64,000 nucleotides of DNA from Vibrio diazotrophicus (lineage in GTDB: Bacteria; Pseudomonadota; Gammaproteobacteria; Enterobacterales; Vibrionaceae): NCBI RefSeq assembly GCF_038452265.1, contig NZ_CP151842.1:2232001-2296000 (forward strand), given 5' to 3'. Under the pieces are notes generated by a model that worked only from the letters and a program-made list of their open reading frames with translations, had not been told where the DNA came from and ran no database searches. The position numbers were made by a program, and so were the translations under genes. Below, piece after piece: positions 44,005-52,738 of this stretch (positions are counted from its first letter, which is position 1; each line of letters begins with the position of its first letter).

Positions 44005-44339
44005 AGTACGCTCCAAAAAACAACAACCTGCCAATTTTTTTACTTTGCGAACTAATTGTGAAGGGCTTTGGTAAATACCCGTGACCAGCATCACGTATAT
44101 ACTCGGAACTTTGTGTATTCAGTCAAATTGTCGGGTTTGGGTAGGCTCGATATCTGTGTTTGAAAAACTTATTTTCAGAGCAAAATTATTTTAATTGCAT
44201 TGAGCATTACGGCCAAATTCCTACAAAAATCTCAGACTTACGTAACAATTTTATAACCTTCATCTCAAGTACTATGGGTGTTGTTTATACTTATAAAATC
44301 CTCGATACCTTATCTGCCCGATCACTGTAGGAGATCACC
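44005..44339. other. Divergent spacer between mlc and pykA
   Basis: 335 AT-rich bases. The imperfect dyad TGAAAA-N5-TTTTCA at 44161-44177 could be an autoregulatory site for Mlc. TATACT/TATAAAAT near 44288-44298 is a plausible -10 region for pykA, about 45 bases upstream of its GGAG ribosome site. No gene seen; frames in this stretch are short. Confidence 0.4.
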
Positions 44340-45785
44340 ATGAGTTTAGGTCAAAGACGTACCAAAATTGTCACCACACTCGGCCCATCCACAGATAAAG
44401 AAAACGTACTAGAGCAAATCATAAAATCAGGGGCAAACGTAGTACGAATGAATTTTTCGCACGGTTCTGCGGAAGACCACAAGCTAAGAGCTCAAAAAGT
44501 TCGCGAAATCGCAGCAAAACTCGGAAAAAATGTCGCGATTTTGGGTGATTTACAAGGCCCCAAAATCCGCTTATCCACATTTAAAGATGGACCGATTCTC
44601 CTGACTGAAGGTAACCGATTTATCCTTGATGCCGAACTGGCGCCCGAAATGGGCGATCAGGACTCAGTCGGTATTGATTACAAAGCCTTGCCAAACGATG
44701 TCAAAAGAGACGACATCCTTCTGCTCGATGACGGAAGAGTACAGCTACAAGTATTGTCTGTTGAAAACAATAAGATTTTTACCTCCGTCCTGATCGGTGG
44801 CCCTTTATCGAATAACAAAGGCATCAACAAAAAAGGAGGAGGCCTTTCAGCAGACGCACTGACCGAGAAAGACAAACGCGATATCCTTCTTGCAGCTGAA
44901 ATCAAAGTGGATTACCTCGCCGTTTCATTCCCTCGCAACGGGGCAGATATGAATTATGCTCGCCGTCTTGCTCGAGATGCTGGCTTAGAAGCGGGGTTAG
45001 TAGCGAAAGTGGAGCGCGCAGAAACCGTCTCATGCGATGAAAATATTGACGATATCATCATGGCATCTGACGTGATCATGGTGGCTCGTGGCGATCTCGG
45101 TGTCGAAATTGGCGACCCAGAACTCGTGGGTGTGCAGAAAAAACTGATCCATCGCGCGAAAGCTCTCAACCGAGTGGTGATTACCGCCACGCAAATGATG
45201 GAGTCTATGATCACAAATCCAATGCCAACCCGTGCCGAAGTCATGGACGTTGCGAATGCCGTACTTGATGGCACCGATGCCGTAATGCTGTCAGGAGAAA
45301 CTGCGGCGGGGAAATATCCTGTTGAGACGGTCAAAGCGATGGCTGAAGTCTGTATTGGTGCAGAGAAAACCATTGAGTCGAATCAACAGAACTATCGTAT
45401 TGATCGTTCCTTTGCCACCTCAGAAGAAACCATCGCCATGTCTACCATTTATGCAGCTAACCATTTGGAAGGTGTACAGGCGATGGTCACTTTAACGGAA
45501 TCGGGACGGACAGCACTAATGACGTCTCGTTTAAATTCCGTCTTTCCTATCTTTGCCATGTCACGTAATGAACGTGCGCTTAACCGCTGTGCGCTATACA
45601 GAGGAGTTACTCCATTCTATTTCGACAGTAAGCATGAAGAAGGATTTATTGCGGCACAATCTGCTTTGAAATCTCTCAAAGATAAAAAACTGCTCGAGTT
45701 TGGCGACTTGGTTATCATCACTCAAGGCGATGTGATGGAGGTTGAAGGTTCAACCAACTGTATGCGTATCCTGCCAGTCTTCTAA
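44340..45785 (+). CDS. pykA: Pyruvate kinase II
   Basis: 481 residues, almost exactly the length of E. coli PykA and closer to it than to PykF (REIAAKLGKNVAILGDLQGP, GGPLSNNKGINKKGGGLSA). Converts PEP and ADP to pyruvate and ATP. The active-site signature is VAKVERAE, and MVARGDLGVEIG carries metal ligands; ITATQMMESMI and the C-terminal allosteric domain are intact. GGAG lies 7 bases before ATG. Confidence 0.96.
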   Translation: MSLGQRRTKIVTTLGPSTDKENVLEQIIKSGANVVRMNFSHGSAEDHKLRAQKVREIAAKLGKNVAILGDLQGPKIRLSTFKDGPILLTEGNRFILDAELAPEMGDQDSVGIDYKALPNDVKRDDILLLDDGRVQLQVLSVENNKIFTSVLIGGPLSNNKGINKKGGGLSADALTEKDKRDILLAAEIKVDYLAVSFPRNGADMNYARRLARDAGLEAGLVAKVERAETVSCDENIDDIIMASDVIMVARGDLGVEIGDPELVGVQKKLIHRAKALNRVVITATQMMESMITNPMPTRAEVMDVANAVLDGTDAVMLSGETAAGKYPVETVKAMAEVCIGAEKTIESNQQNYRIDRSFATSEETIAMSTIYAANHLEGVQAMVTLTESGRTALMTSRLNSVFPIFAMSRNERALNRCALYRGVTPFYFDSKHEEGFIAAQSALKSLKDKKLLEFGDLVIITQGDVMEVEGSTNCMRILPVF

Positions 45786-45805
45786 CTGGTATATCCCATA
45801 AAGCA

Positions 45806-45840
45806 ATAACTCACTCTACTTGTTCTAGAGTGAGTTATTC
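45806..45840. terminator. 14-bp hairpin between convergent pykA and the patatin gene
   Basis: Perfect stem AATAACTCACTCTA/TAGAGTGAGTTATT. The right arm contains the stop codon of the patatin-like gene. Neither side has a T run, so it is probably a weak bidirectional terminator or mRNA-stabilising hairpin. Confidence 0.5.
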
Positions 45841-47025
45841 GCCGATTTCCAGAGAATTAAAATCTGCACGAATAATGCGTTCCGCTTTTATCTCCCTAGC
45901 CTGCAAAAACAAATTGATAAAGCGGTTTCCGGCTTCAACACCTAACTCATAATCGTGTAATAGGTCTTCTTTATCACTCATCAAAGAGGAGGATTTCAGA
46001 GGACTGCTTGGCGCAATTTGTACTATAAACACATCATCAGGTGGTGAATTCAGAAACTCTCTAGTTAGGGAGTAAGTCTGGTAATGTACCATCAACATAT
46101 CCGCCAGCCCTGAATCAAATTTATCTCCAAGCAAATGACTCAATCGATAAATATCGTCCGCACCAAATAACCAACGACCGCCGTTGAGTGCTTGTAGGTG
46201 TTTATGCTCATTTTTCAACTCTTTGGAGCGCGCAATTTGCTGCTGAAAAAAACGGTTCCAGTCTTGTTTCCATTGACCTAATCGGTTCTGCCACTGATTT
46301 TGAATACTGTTAAAAGAATCTCTGAACCATTTAATTTCTTCCTGCCGAGCTCTTTCATCCTGCATGATTAGCCCTGATTCAAAATCAATTTCTTCCGTTC
46401 TGATCACCGTAATAAAACGAGCTTCTCGACGCCAAGCCTCCTGAACAGGGATGGAAGCAGAGACTCCGCCATCAATGTAAAACTGATTGTTTAACTCGAC
46501 TTGTTTGGGATATAAGCGAGGAATCGCGCATGTCGCTCTCATAATATCCTTCCAGTTGCCTCCCAGCATCGGAAAGTATTCATCACTCAGGGTCAATGAG
46601 GATGTAACAGCCGCCATTGCTTTGCGTGAACCTAATGCCCTACGTCCCATGTCTATATCCATATGAAATGGGAAGTCACAAATTTTTTCCAACGCCCAGT
46701 CAAGATCCATATATTGTTTTCTACGGATGTAACCAAAAAGGTGGAAAAACTCGGGTGTAGTGGTGAGTTCTGTAATGAAAGCTTTGCCTAAGCCATGCTG
46801 ACGGCAGAGAAAAGCGCTGAGATTCAGAGCACCAGCGGAGGTACCATAAAATTCATCGAATGGGTCGAAGTTGGCGAGATTAAAGGCGTCTAATACACCG
46901 GCAGTAAATATACCTCTCTGACCGCCACCTTGAGCAACCAGAGCGTTTTTACCGCCGATGAATTTGGATAGTCGAATCACATCGACTTTGTTATCTAAAT
47001 TAGAAACAGTTCCACTATTAGGCAT
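45835..47025 (-). CDS. Patatin-like phospholipase family protein (YjjU-like)
   Basis: 396 residues with a patatin domain: oxyanion segment VAQGGGQRGIFTAGV, nucleophile serine in YGTSAGALN and catalytic aspartate in IDGGVSAS. The C-terminal ~150 residues are a YjjU-type extension of unknown role. Likely a lipid acyl hydrolase; substrate unknown. The ynhF-like miniprotein ends 18 bases upstream on the same strand. Stop codon lies in a hairpin. Confidence 0.88.
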   Translation of the reverse strand: MPNSGTVSNLDNKVDVIRLSKFIGGKNALVAQGGGQRGIFTAGVLDAFNLANFDPFDEFYGTSAGALNLSAFLCRQHGLGKAFITELTTTPEFFHLFGYIRRKQYMDLDWALEKICDFPFHMDIDMGRRALGSRKAMAAVTSSLTLSDEYFPMLGGNWKDIMRATCAIPRLYPKQVELNNQFYIDGGVSASIPVQEAWRREARFITVIRTEEIDFESGLIMQDERARQEEIKWFRDSFNSIQNQWQNRLGQWKQDWNRFFQQQIARSKELKNEHKHLQALNGGRWLFGADDIYRLSHLLGDKFDSGLADMLMVHYQTYSLTREFLNSPPDDVFIVQIAPSSPLKSSSLMSDKEDLLHDYELGVEAGNRFINLFLQAREIKAERIIRADFNSLEIGE

Positions 47026-47043
47026 AAGTAGAACCCTTATCAG

Positions 47044-47133
47044 TTAGTGTGTTATTGCGATCAATCCAAAACCGACAAGTACCGTAAAGATAACGGCAGT
47101 AGCAATTACTGCAAACTTTAGATCATGTTCCAT
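47044..47133 (-). CDS. ynhF: YnhF-family 29-residue membrane miniprotein
   Basis: The frame starts MEHDLKFAVIATAV and is one hydrophobic helix ending AITH. It matches E. coli YnhF in length (29) and pattern (DLKF near the start, LTAALH-like end). AGGAGG lies 6 bases before the ATG, an ideal ribosome site. YnhF is a small inner-membrane protein of unknown function. The gene precedes the patatin gene by 18 bases and is probably cotranscribed. Confidence 0.85.
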   Translation of the reverse strand: MEHDLKFAVIATAVIFTVLVGFGLIAITH

Positions 47134-47814
47134 ACAGACCTCCTTTTACTTAACAAATTAATAACATCGGTAAAGGAAGCCATCAAGAATTGTCGATTTT
47201 TCACCTACAATTATGCAATTGCCCTCACAATAACTCAATCACCATATCCCTCATTAGACTAATCTGGAGAACGAAAAAACTAACCTCAACGACTCTTTGA
47301 TTAACAATGTCTGCATTTCCTCTCCTTATTTTAGATAAAGAGCGAAAGGTGGAGGGATTCACTGTCGATTGTATATTTTTCAGTCATACACTCTACTGTT
47401 TTTAATAGTGATATAAATTACAAATAAACGAAATAAACATCACTTGAGCCAGTGATAAGTAACTCAGCAATATTTTAAACCACATATTAGCCAATACATC
47501 ACACAATAAAACTATATAAACACAAAAAACTAACATTTATGTTCTATTGCTATTAACAGAACAAATCTGTAGCCTCGGTACCACGCGTAGCTGATTATTT
47601 CAGATTTCGCAAACACACATCAGATAATAAAGAACAAAACTCTGAGTTTTCTTAAGGCAAACAAAATTTAATACTAACTTTTCACCGAATCATGGACGAT
47701 AGATAAAATATTGAGCCATTCTATAGAATGCTAAAAAATATCGACAGTAGCCATGTTCGCCAGTGATAGCCATAAAGAAGCTTCAGACCTCAGAGTGTCG
47801 TAAAGGAGTAAAAC
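47134..47814. other. 681-base AT-rich spacer before the NSS transporter
   Basis: No gene is supported in either strand. Structures seen: small hairpin ATCACT/AGTGAT at 47439-47456 and the perfect palindrome at 47717-47730. The long spacer must hold promoters for ynhF (minus) and the transporter (plus). A small RNA cannot be excluded, but I see no terminator to define one. Confidence 0.45.
47717..47730. promoter_or_regulatory. 14-bp perfect palindrome, candidate operator
   Basis: CATTCTATAGAATG is identical to its reverse complement and lies 85 bases upstream of the NSS transporter start. Size and position suit a dimeric regulator; which one is unknown. Confidence 0.38.
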
Positions 47815-49275
47815 ATGAAGCGAGAACAATGGGGATCCCGAGTTGGGTTTATCCTAGCTGCAGTGGGCTCTGCAATCGGTCTTGGAAACATTTGGCGTTT
47901 CCCTTATATGGCTTATGAAAACGGCGGCGGCGCATTTTTCATTCCTTATATCTTCGCACTACTTACTGCGGGCATCCCATTCATGATCCTTGAGTTCAGT
48001 ATGGGTCAAAAAAACCGTGGTTCAGCACCTTCTACGCTAGCAAAGATCAATTCTAAATTTGAATGGCTAGGCTGGTTCCAAGTAGGTATTGCTGCGCTTA
48101 TCGCAGTTTACTATGTGGCTGTTATTGGTTGGGCTATCTCTTACTTTGGTCTGTCATTCACTCAAGGTTGGGGTACAGATACTAACGCATTCTTCTTTAG
48201 TGAATACTTGGCGCTTGGCGACAACTCACCAACCAACCTTGGTGACATCCAATGGAATATCGCATTCGCTATGCTCATCGCTTGGGCAATCACTTATGCG
48301 GCTATTGTAGGTGGTGTAAAAGCGGGTATTGAACGAGCTTCTAAGATCATGATGCCAATTTTGTTCATCATGGTATTGGGTCTGATTGCACGTATGATTT
48401 TCCTTCCTGGTGCGCTTGATGGTGTGAACTATATGTTCGAACCAGATTTCAGCAAAATTTGGGATGTGAAAGTTTGGGCGGCAGCTTATGGTCAGATCTT
48501 CTTTACGCTAAGTATCGGCTTTGCAATCATGCTTGCTTACTCAAGCTACCTACCAGAGAAATCAGACATCACAAACAATGCGTTTATGACGGTATTGATC
48601 AACTGTGGTTTCTCGATTCTTGCAGGTATTATGATTTTCTCTGTACTGGGCTACATGGCTCAAGAGCAAGGTAAACCTCTAACAGAAGTTGTTTCTGCAG
48701 GTGTAGGTCTGGCATTCGTAACACTGCCAGCGGCAATTAACCTTTTACCAATTCCATACATCTTAGGTCCACTATTCTTCCTAGCATTGGTTGTTGCAGG
48801 CCTAAGCTCGCACATCTCTATCATGGAAGCTGTTACTTCAGCAGTGATCGATAAGCTAAACTGGAGCCGTAAAAAAGCTGCAAACATCGTTATTGGTTCA
48901 GGCGTAGTGATCTCTATGGCGTTTGCAACCAACGGTGGTCTACTTCTACTTGACCTTGTTGACCACTTCGCAAACAACGTAGGTATCATGGCAAGCTGTT
49001 TCGTTGAAATCGCGCTAATGACTTGGTTGCTAAAAGTCTCTGACGTACGTAAATACGTGAACAGCATTTCTGATTTCAGCGTGGGCGTTTGGTTTGACAT
49101 CTGTTTACGTTTTGTGACTCCAGTGATGTTAGCGATCATCATCGCGACAAAACTGATTGCACTGTTCACTGAAGGCTACGGTGGTTACGACCTAACTCTA
49201 GGTTGGGCAATTATTGGTGTTCTACTTGTATTTGGTGTCCTTGTTAACCTAACCAGCCGTAAGGAGGCAAACTAA
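47815..49275 (+). CDS. Sodium-dependent amino acid transporter (NSS/SNF family)
   Basis: 486 residues with 11-12 helices. The opening SRVGFILAAVGSAIGLGNIW carries the family's unwound TM1 that binds sodium and substrate; NGGGAFFIPY follows. The inner-membrane symporter is of the MetT-type, imports methionine/alanine in characterised relatives, and is followed by an overlapping small-subunit gene. The substrate is inferred from relatives. AAAGGAG lies 6 bases before ATG. Confidence 0.93.
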   Translation: MKREQWGSRVGFILAAVGSAIGLGNIWRFPYMAYENGGGAFFIPYIFALLTAGIPFMILEFSMGQKNRGSAPSTLAKINSKFEWLGWFQVGIAALIAVYYVAVIGWAISYFGLSFTQGWGTDTNAFFFSEYLALGDNSPTNLGDIQWNIAFAMLIAWAITYAAIVGGVKAGIERASKIMMPILFIMVLGLIARMIFLPGALDGVNYMFEPDFSKIWDVKVWAAAYGQIFFTLSIGFAIMLAYSSYLPEKSDITNNAFMTVLINCGFSILAGIMIFSVLGYMAQEQGKPLTEVVSAGVGLAFVTLPAAINLLPIPYILGPLFFLALVVAGLSSHISIMEAVTSAVIDKLNWSRKKAANIVIGSGVVISMAFATNGGLLLLDLVDHFANNVGIMASCFVEIALMTWLLKVSDVRKYVNSISDFSVGVWFDICLRFVTPVMLAIIIATKLIALFTEGYGGYDLTLGWAIIGVLLVFGVLVNLTSRKEAN

Positions 49276-49367
49276 TGACGACTAGCGCAATTATTATGAT
49301 GATCATTGGTCTTGGTATCACTTGGGGTGGCGCTGCTATCTGTATCAAGAAAGCGATGGACAAATAA
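49275..49367 (+). CDS. MetS-family small subunit of the NSS transporter, 30 residues
   Basis: The frame opens MTTSAIIMMIIGLGITWGG and ends with the basic tail IKKAMDK: one transmembrane helix followed by positive charges. The ATG overlaps the transporter stop as TAATG, with AAGGAGG 8 bases upstream inside the transporter gene. In Corynebacterium MetPS, the equivalent small subunit is needed for transport. The family is named for methionine/alanine import NSS small subunits. Confidence 0.9.
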   Translation: MTTSAIIMMIIGLGITWGGAAICIKKAMDK

Positions 49368-49384
49368 GTCATCCAGCTAAAGAA

Positions 49385-49408
49385 AAACCGGCAGAACGCC
49401 GGTTTTTT
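49385..49408 (+). terminator. Rho-independent terminator of the NSS transporter operon
   Basis: Stem AAACCGGC/GCCGGTTT with loop AGAAC and a six-T tail. Confidence 0.93.
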
Positions 49409-49438
49409 ATTTAATACGGATAGAAGAGTCTCCTACCT

Positions 49439-50155
49439 CTAGCAATAATTTTTCTCAACTATAGGTCGAATAACTAATTCGTCTACACTAGAAATGCCGT
49501 TTTGACTCGCCATAAGCAAAATCGCATCCACCACCTGTTCTGGATCTAAGTACTCAGGGCGATCAGCGGCTCGGAAAGGGGTATCTACCCCACCGGGATA
49601 AATAGCGCATACTTTCACACCATGTTCCCTAGCTTCTTTTCGGAAAACCTTCGTTAAGGCATCGATACCCGCTTTTGAGGCTGTATATGCACCAATCCCT
49701 TCATTGGAAAATCCGCATACCGTTGACAGAACGTTGATGACAATGCCCTGCCCTCTAGGCTTCATCGAAGCATTGTAAACTTCCTTCATAAAAACGAATG
49801 GAGACATCATATTCAGTTGAACTAACCCCATGAGGTCATCTACAGATAAGTCTGCGACAGCACTTCTCGATGTATTCGCACCAGCACAATTAACCAATAC
49901 ATCAATGCCACCCAGTTTCTCACTGGCATCAGCAACGAAGTGATTGATCAACCCGAAATTTGTCGCGTCAAAGGCTTGCGAGAACATTTGGCTATCACAA
50001 GATGTGACTTCAGAAACTAATTCATTGAGTTTACTTTCCGAACGCCCACAGAAAGCCACATTGGCGCCTAGCTCTAACAATCGCTTTGTCAGCAAACGTC
50101 CAATACCGGATGTCGCTCCTGTGACAATAAAATTCTTATTTCTAACATCCAGCAT
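49439..50155 (-). CDS. Short-chain dehydrogenase/reductase
   Basis: 238 residues. SDR fold: nucleotide motif TGATSGIGRLL, NCAGANTSR, catalytic serine region INVLSTVCGF and YTASK. The substrate is unknown. ATG at 50153-50155 gives the usual short N-terminus (MLDVRNKNFIVTGA); the frame is open to a TTG at 50203. No neighbours share an obvious pathway. Confidence 0.88.
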   Translation of the reverse strand: MLDVRNKNFIVTGATSGIGRLLTKRLLELGANVAFCGRSESKLNELVSEVTSCDSQMFSQAFDATNFGLINHFVADASEKLGGIDVLVNCAGANTSRSAVADLSVDDLMGLVQLNMMSPFVFMKEVYNASMKPRGQGIVINVLSTVCGFSNEGIGAYTASKAGIDALTKVFRKEAREHGVKVCAIYPGGVDTPFRAADRPEYLDPEQVVDAILLMASQNGISSVDELVIRPIVEKNYC

Positions 50156-50294
50156 CAGGTATCCACGCTTTTGTTCAAATAGGTTTAAATTCAGCCATGA
50201 CAAGCACGGCTGATACGATTTACCTATATGATACGTTTAACTACCTAAAAGCGAAAAGGCGGGCAATCACATAACGAACTAAATAGTTTTAAGA

Positions 50295-50699
50295 TTAGAA
50301 ATGATACGTCAGGCCTAATGCCGCTCCGATTTGCAGTTCAGGGCCGCTATAAAAATTGACTTCAGGGTGTACCTGACCATAAAGGTTAAAACGGTTATTG
50401 AACTGCCAATTAATACCTAACGGTAGACGAGCACCAAAATCATCTTCCCACTCAGCCCATGCTCCGCCTCCAACATACCAGTCAAAAGGTACATTTGGGC
50501 TGTTGAAGCCTCCCTGAGCAAAAATGTAATCAAACGCTGCGCCATCATTACCTAGAATGAAACGATATTGGTCATCGATTTCAAAAACAACACTAAGCTG
50601 CTGGTCAACTGCCATGCCGACTTCAAAGCCTTTGTTCTGCTGTGCATGAACAGCGAATGAAGTGCCAAGTAGTAAGGCGACAATCCCTAATTTCTTCAT
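50295..50699 (-). CDS. Small outer-membrane-beta-barrel-like protein
   Basis: 134 residues. A signal peptide (KKLGIVALLLGTSFAVHAQQ) and a mature part of alternating beta strands rich in aromatic and Gly residues, ending ALGLTYHF with a terminal phenylalanine, as outer-membrane barrels do. About 115 mature residues would allow perhaps 6-8 strands. No named family recognised. ATG at 50697-50699 has GGAAT upstream and is preferred to the TTG at 50711. A -10-like TATACT lies about 35 bases upstream. Confidence 0.7.
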   Translation of the reverse strand: MKKLGIVALLLGTSFAVHAQQNKGFEVGMAVDQQLSVVFEIDDQYRFILGNDGAAFDYIFAQGGFNSPNVPFDWYVGGGAWAEWEDDFGARLPLGINWQFNNRFNLYGQVHPEVNFYSGPELQIGAALGLTYHF

Positions 50700-50811
50700 A
50701 TGTAATTCCAAATACCATAGCTATACAAAAGTATAGACGGTACCCAAGCGGCCATTGGAATGTGTCATTGTCAGGTAAGGGAATATCAGAAATTTGTAGG
50801 AATTCGCGCAC

Positions 50812-50838
50812 AAAAAAAGGAGACCGAAGTCTCCTTTT
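50812..50838 (-). terminator. Rho-independent terminator of ptsG
   Basis: Stem AAAAGGAGAC/GTCTCCTTTT with loop CGAA; the minus strand continues in Ts. Confidence 0.88.
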
Positions 50839-50863
50839 CTATAGGGGAAGAAATGTCTGAGGA

Positions 50864-52294
50864 TTAACCGTGGTTACGGATCCACTCATCCATATCTGTT
50901 TTAAGGTTGTCAGACTTAGTACCGAAGATAGCTTGAACGCCACCAGATACTACAACTACGCCTGCTGCACCAAGTTTTTTCAGTTTGTCTTGATCAACAA
51001 TTTCAGTATCAGCAACTGATACACGTAGACGAGTGATACATGCGTCTAAGTTAGTGATGTTCTCTTTACCGCCGAATGCAGCAACAAGTTCACCAGCCAT
51101 TTCAGTACCAGTAGTCGCTGTTGCAGCTTCTGACTCGTCTTCACGGCCTGGAGTTTTAATGTCCATAGCGCGAATAACGAAAGTGAACACTACGTAGTAA
51201 AGAACTGCGTAAGCGATACCTAGACCAACAAGCAGTAACATGTTTTCAGCACGTGGAGATTGAACCACGAAGTCGATGAAACCGTTAGAGAATGTGTGAC
51301 CGTGAACAACACCTAGAGAGTTCGTTAGCATGTATGCAACGCCAGCTAGTACTGCGTGAATTACGTATAGTACTGGAGCGATGAATAGGAACGAGAACTC
51401 GATTGGTTCAGTAATACCAGTTAGGAATGAAGTCAGAGCTGCAGAAGCCATGATACCCATTACTTTTGCACGGTTTTCAGGTTTAGCGCTGTGTGCAATT
51501 GCAATAGCAGCAGCTGGAAGACCGAACATCTTGAATAGGTAACCACCCGCTAGCTGACCGAAACCGTTACCCGCTGCGCGAGAAGCGTCATCAGCAGTTA
51601 GGAAACATGTCATAATACCGTGAGCGATTTCACCAGAACCATTTGTACAAGTACCTGCTTCGTAGAAGAATGGTACGTTCCAAATATGGTGTAGACCGAA
51701 TGGAATTAGAGAACGCTCAACAATACCGTAGATACCAAATGCAGTAACAGGGTTTTGGTTTGCTGCCCAATCAGAGAAAGATGCAATCACGCTACCAATT
51801 GGTGGCCAAATGATAGAAAGAATCACACCAAGACCAATTGATAGGAAACCAGTGATGATTGGCACTGCGCGTTTACCAGCGAAGAAGCCTAGGTACTCTG
51901 GAAGTTGAATTTTGTAGAAACGGTTGAATGCCCAAGCAGCAACACCACCCGCTAAAATACCACCTAAAACACCAGTTTCGATGTGGCCAACACCCATTGC
52001 ATCGCCCATTACGTTTAGCGTAGCAATCATGATGCCGTAACCAACGATAGCAGATAGACCTGAAACGCCATCGTTGTTAGTGAAACCTAGAGATACACCA
52101 ACTGCGAAAAGAAGTGCCATTTGGCCGAAAACTGAACCGCCAGCTTGTTCCATTAGGTGTGATACAACTTCTGGTATCCAGCTAAAGTTCGCCGCACCCA
52201 CACCAAGCAAAATACCTGCAACTGGTAGCACTGATACTGGTAGCATCAGAGACTTACCAACTTTTTGCAGGTTAGCAAAAGCGTTTTTAAACAT
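50864..52294 (-). CDS. ptsG: PTS glucose-specific enzyme IIBC
   Basis: 476 residues. IIC membrane domain (about 1-385: LMLPVSVLPVAGILLGVGAA, FGLHHIWNVPFF with the sugar-binding region, GITEPIEF) and a cytoplasmic IIB domain with phosphocysteine 419 in NLDACITRLRV. It imports and phosphorylates glucose with IIA-Glc. The gene follows tatD in the conserved pabC-mltG-tmk-holB-tatD-ptsG order, but a terminator and a 444-base spacer give it its own transcription unit. AGGAG lies 8 bases before ATG. Confidence 0.95.
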   Translation of the reverse strand: MFKNAFANLQKVGKSLMLPVSVLPVAGILLGVGAANFSWIPEVVSHLMEQAGGSVFGQMALLFAVGVSLGFTNNDGVSGLSAIVGYGIMIATLNVMGDAMGVGHIETGVLGGILAGGVAAWAFNRFYKIQLPEYLGFFAGKRAVPIITGFLSIGLGVILSIIWPPIGSVIASFSDWAANQNPVTAFGIYGIVERSLIPFGLHHIWNVPFFYEAGTCTNGSGEIAHGIMTCFLTADDASRAAGNGFGQLAGGYLFKMFGLPAAAIAIAHSAKPENRAKVMGIMASAALTSFLTGITEPIEFSFLFIAPVLYVIHAVLAGVAYMLTNSLGVVHGHTFSNGFIDFVVQSPRAENMLLLVGLGIAYAVLYYVVFTFVIRAMDIKTPGREDESEAATATTGTEMAGELVAAFGGKENITNLDACITRLRVSVADTEIVDQDKLKKLGAAGVVVVSGGVQAIFGTKSDNLKTDMDEWIRNHG

Positions 52295-52593
52295 GTTTAT
52301 GCTCCTGATTAAGTTATTAGAATTTTAGGGTTCTAACGGCACACCCCCGTAGCCTAAATGTTAGCACCCAATGAAAATGTAACCACAAAATGTATTATAT
52401 TTTCCGCCTCTAAATATATATTGATGCTCCTCATGGATTCTACTTAGTTACGAAATTAAGTTTCAAAGTATTAGACAGATCACAATCAGATCTGACCTCT
52501 GAAAACCATTACACAGAACGTATCTAATTGTTTTTAATAAATTTAAAAGTTAAAACCAATAATTTCACTGCGTAAATAAAATTGGGCATCATG

Positions 52594-52614
52594 TTATTTT
52601 ATGTAACAAAATTA
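52594..52614 (-). promoter_or_regulatory. NagC/Mlc-like operator candidate upstream of ptsG
   Basis: TTATTTT-N7-AAAATTA has the inverted T/A-rich arms and 7-base centre typical of sites for ROK-family repressors, with one arm mismatch. Mlc is encoded in this window and ptsG is its classical target. At about 300 bases from the start it is rather distant, so confidence is low. Confidence 0.32.
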
Positions 52615-52697
52615 CATTGGTTTGTTTTTCCCTCTCAAAATCAACAGATTTAGTAAACAATGGAGTTATTTTTACAATCATCTAAAATTTTCAATAA

Positions 52698-52721
52698 AAA
52701 AAGGAGCAGATGCTCCTTTTT
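52698..52721 (-). terminator. Terminator of the pabC-tatD operon
   Basis: Stem AAAAAGGAGC/GCTCCTTTTT, loop AGAT, T run continuing on the minus strand; 18 bases after the tatD stop. Confidence 0.88.
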
Positions 52722-52738
52722 AAAGCAAATGTTGATTT

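Larger units (their letters stand above)
52295..52738. other. ptsG control region
   Basis: 444 AT-rich bases between tatD and ptsG. Holds the tatD terminator (52698), a NagC/Mlc-like dyad (52594-52614) and another imperfect dyad ACTTAGTT-N4-AATTAAGT at 52447-52466 (approximate). TGTGATCT-like CRP half-sites occur near 52480, without a good second half. The long leader leaves room for post-transcriptional control, but no RNA gene is supported. Confidence 0.45.

Noticed and set aside
44954..45373. 139-codon antisense frame in pykA
   Set aside because: Shadow of a highly conserved enzyme core.
52354..52434. 26-codon open frame in the ptsG leader as a leader peptide
   Set aside because: No ribosome site precedes its ATG, and the sequence shows no codon bias typical of attenuator peptides.
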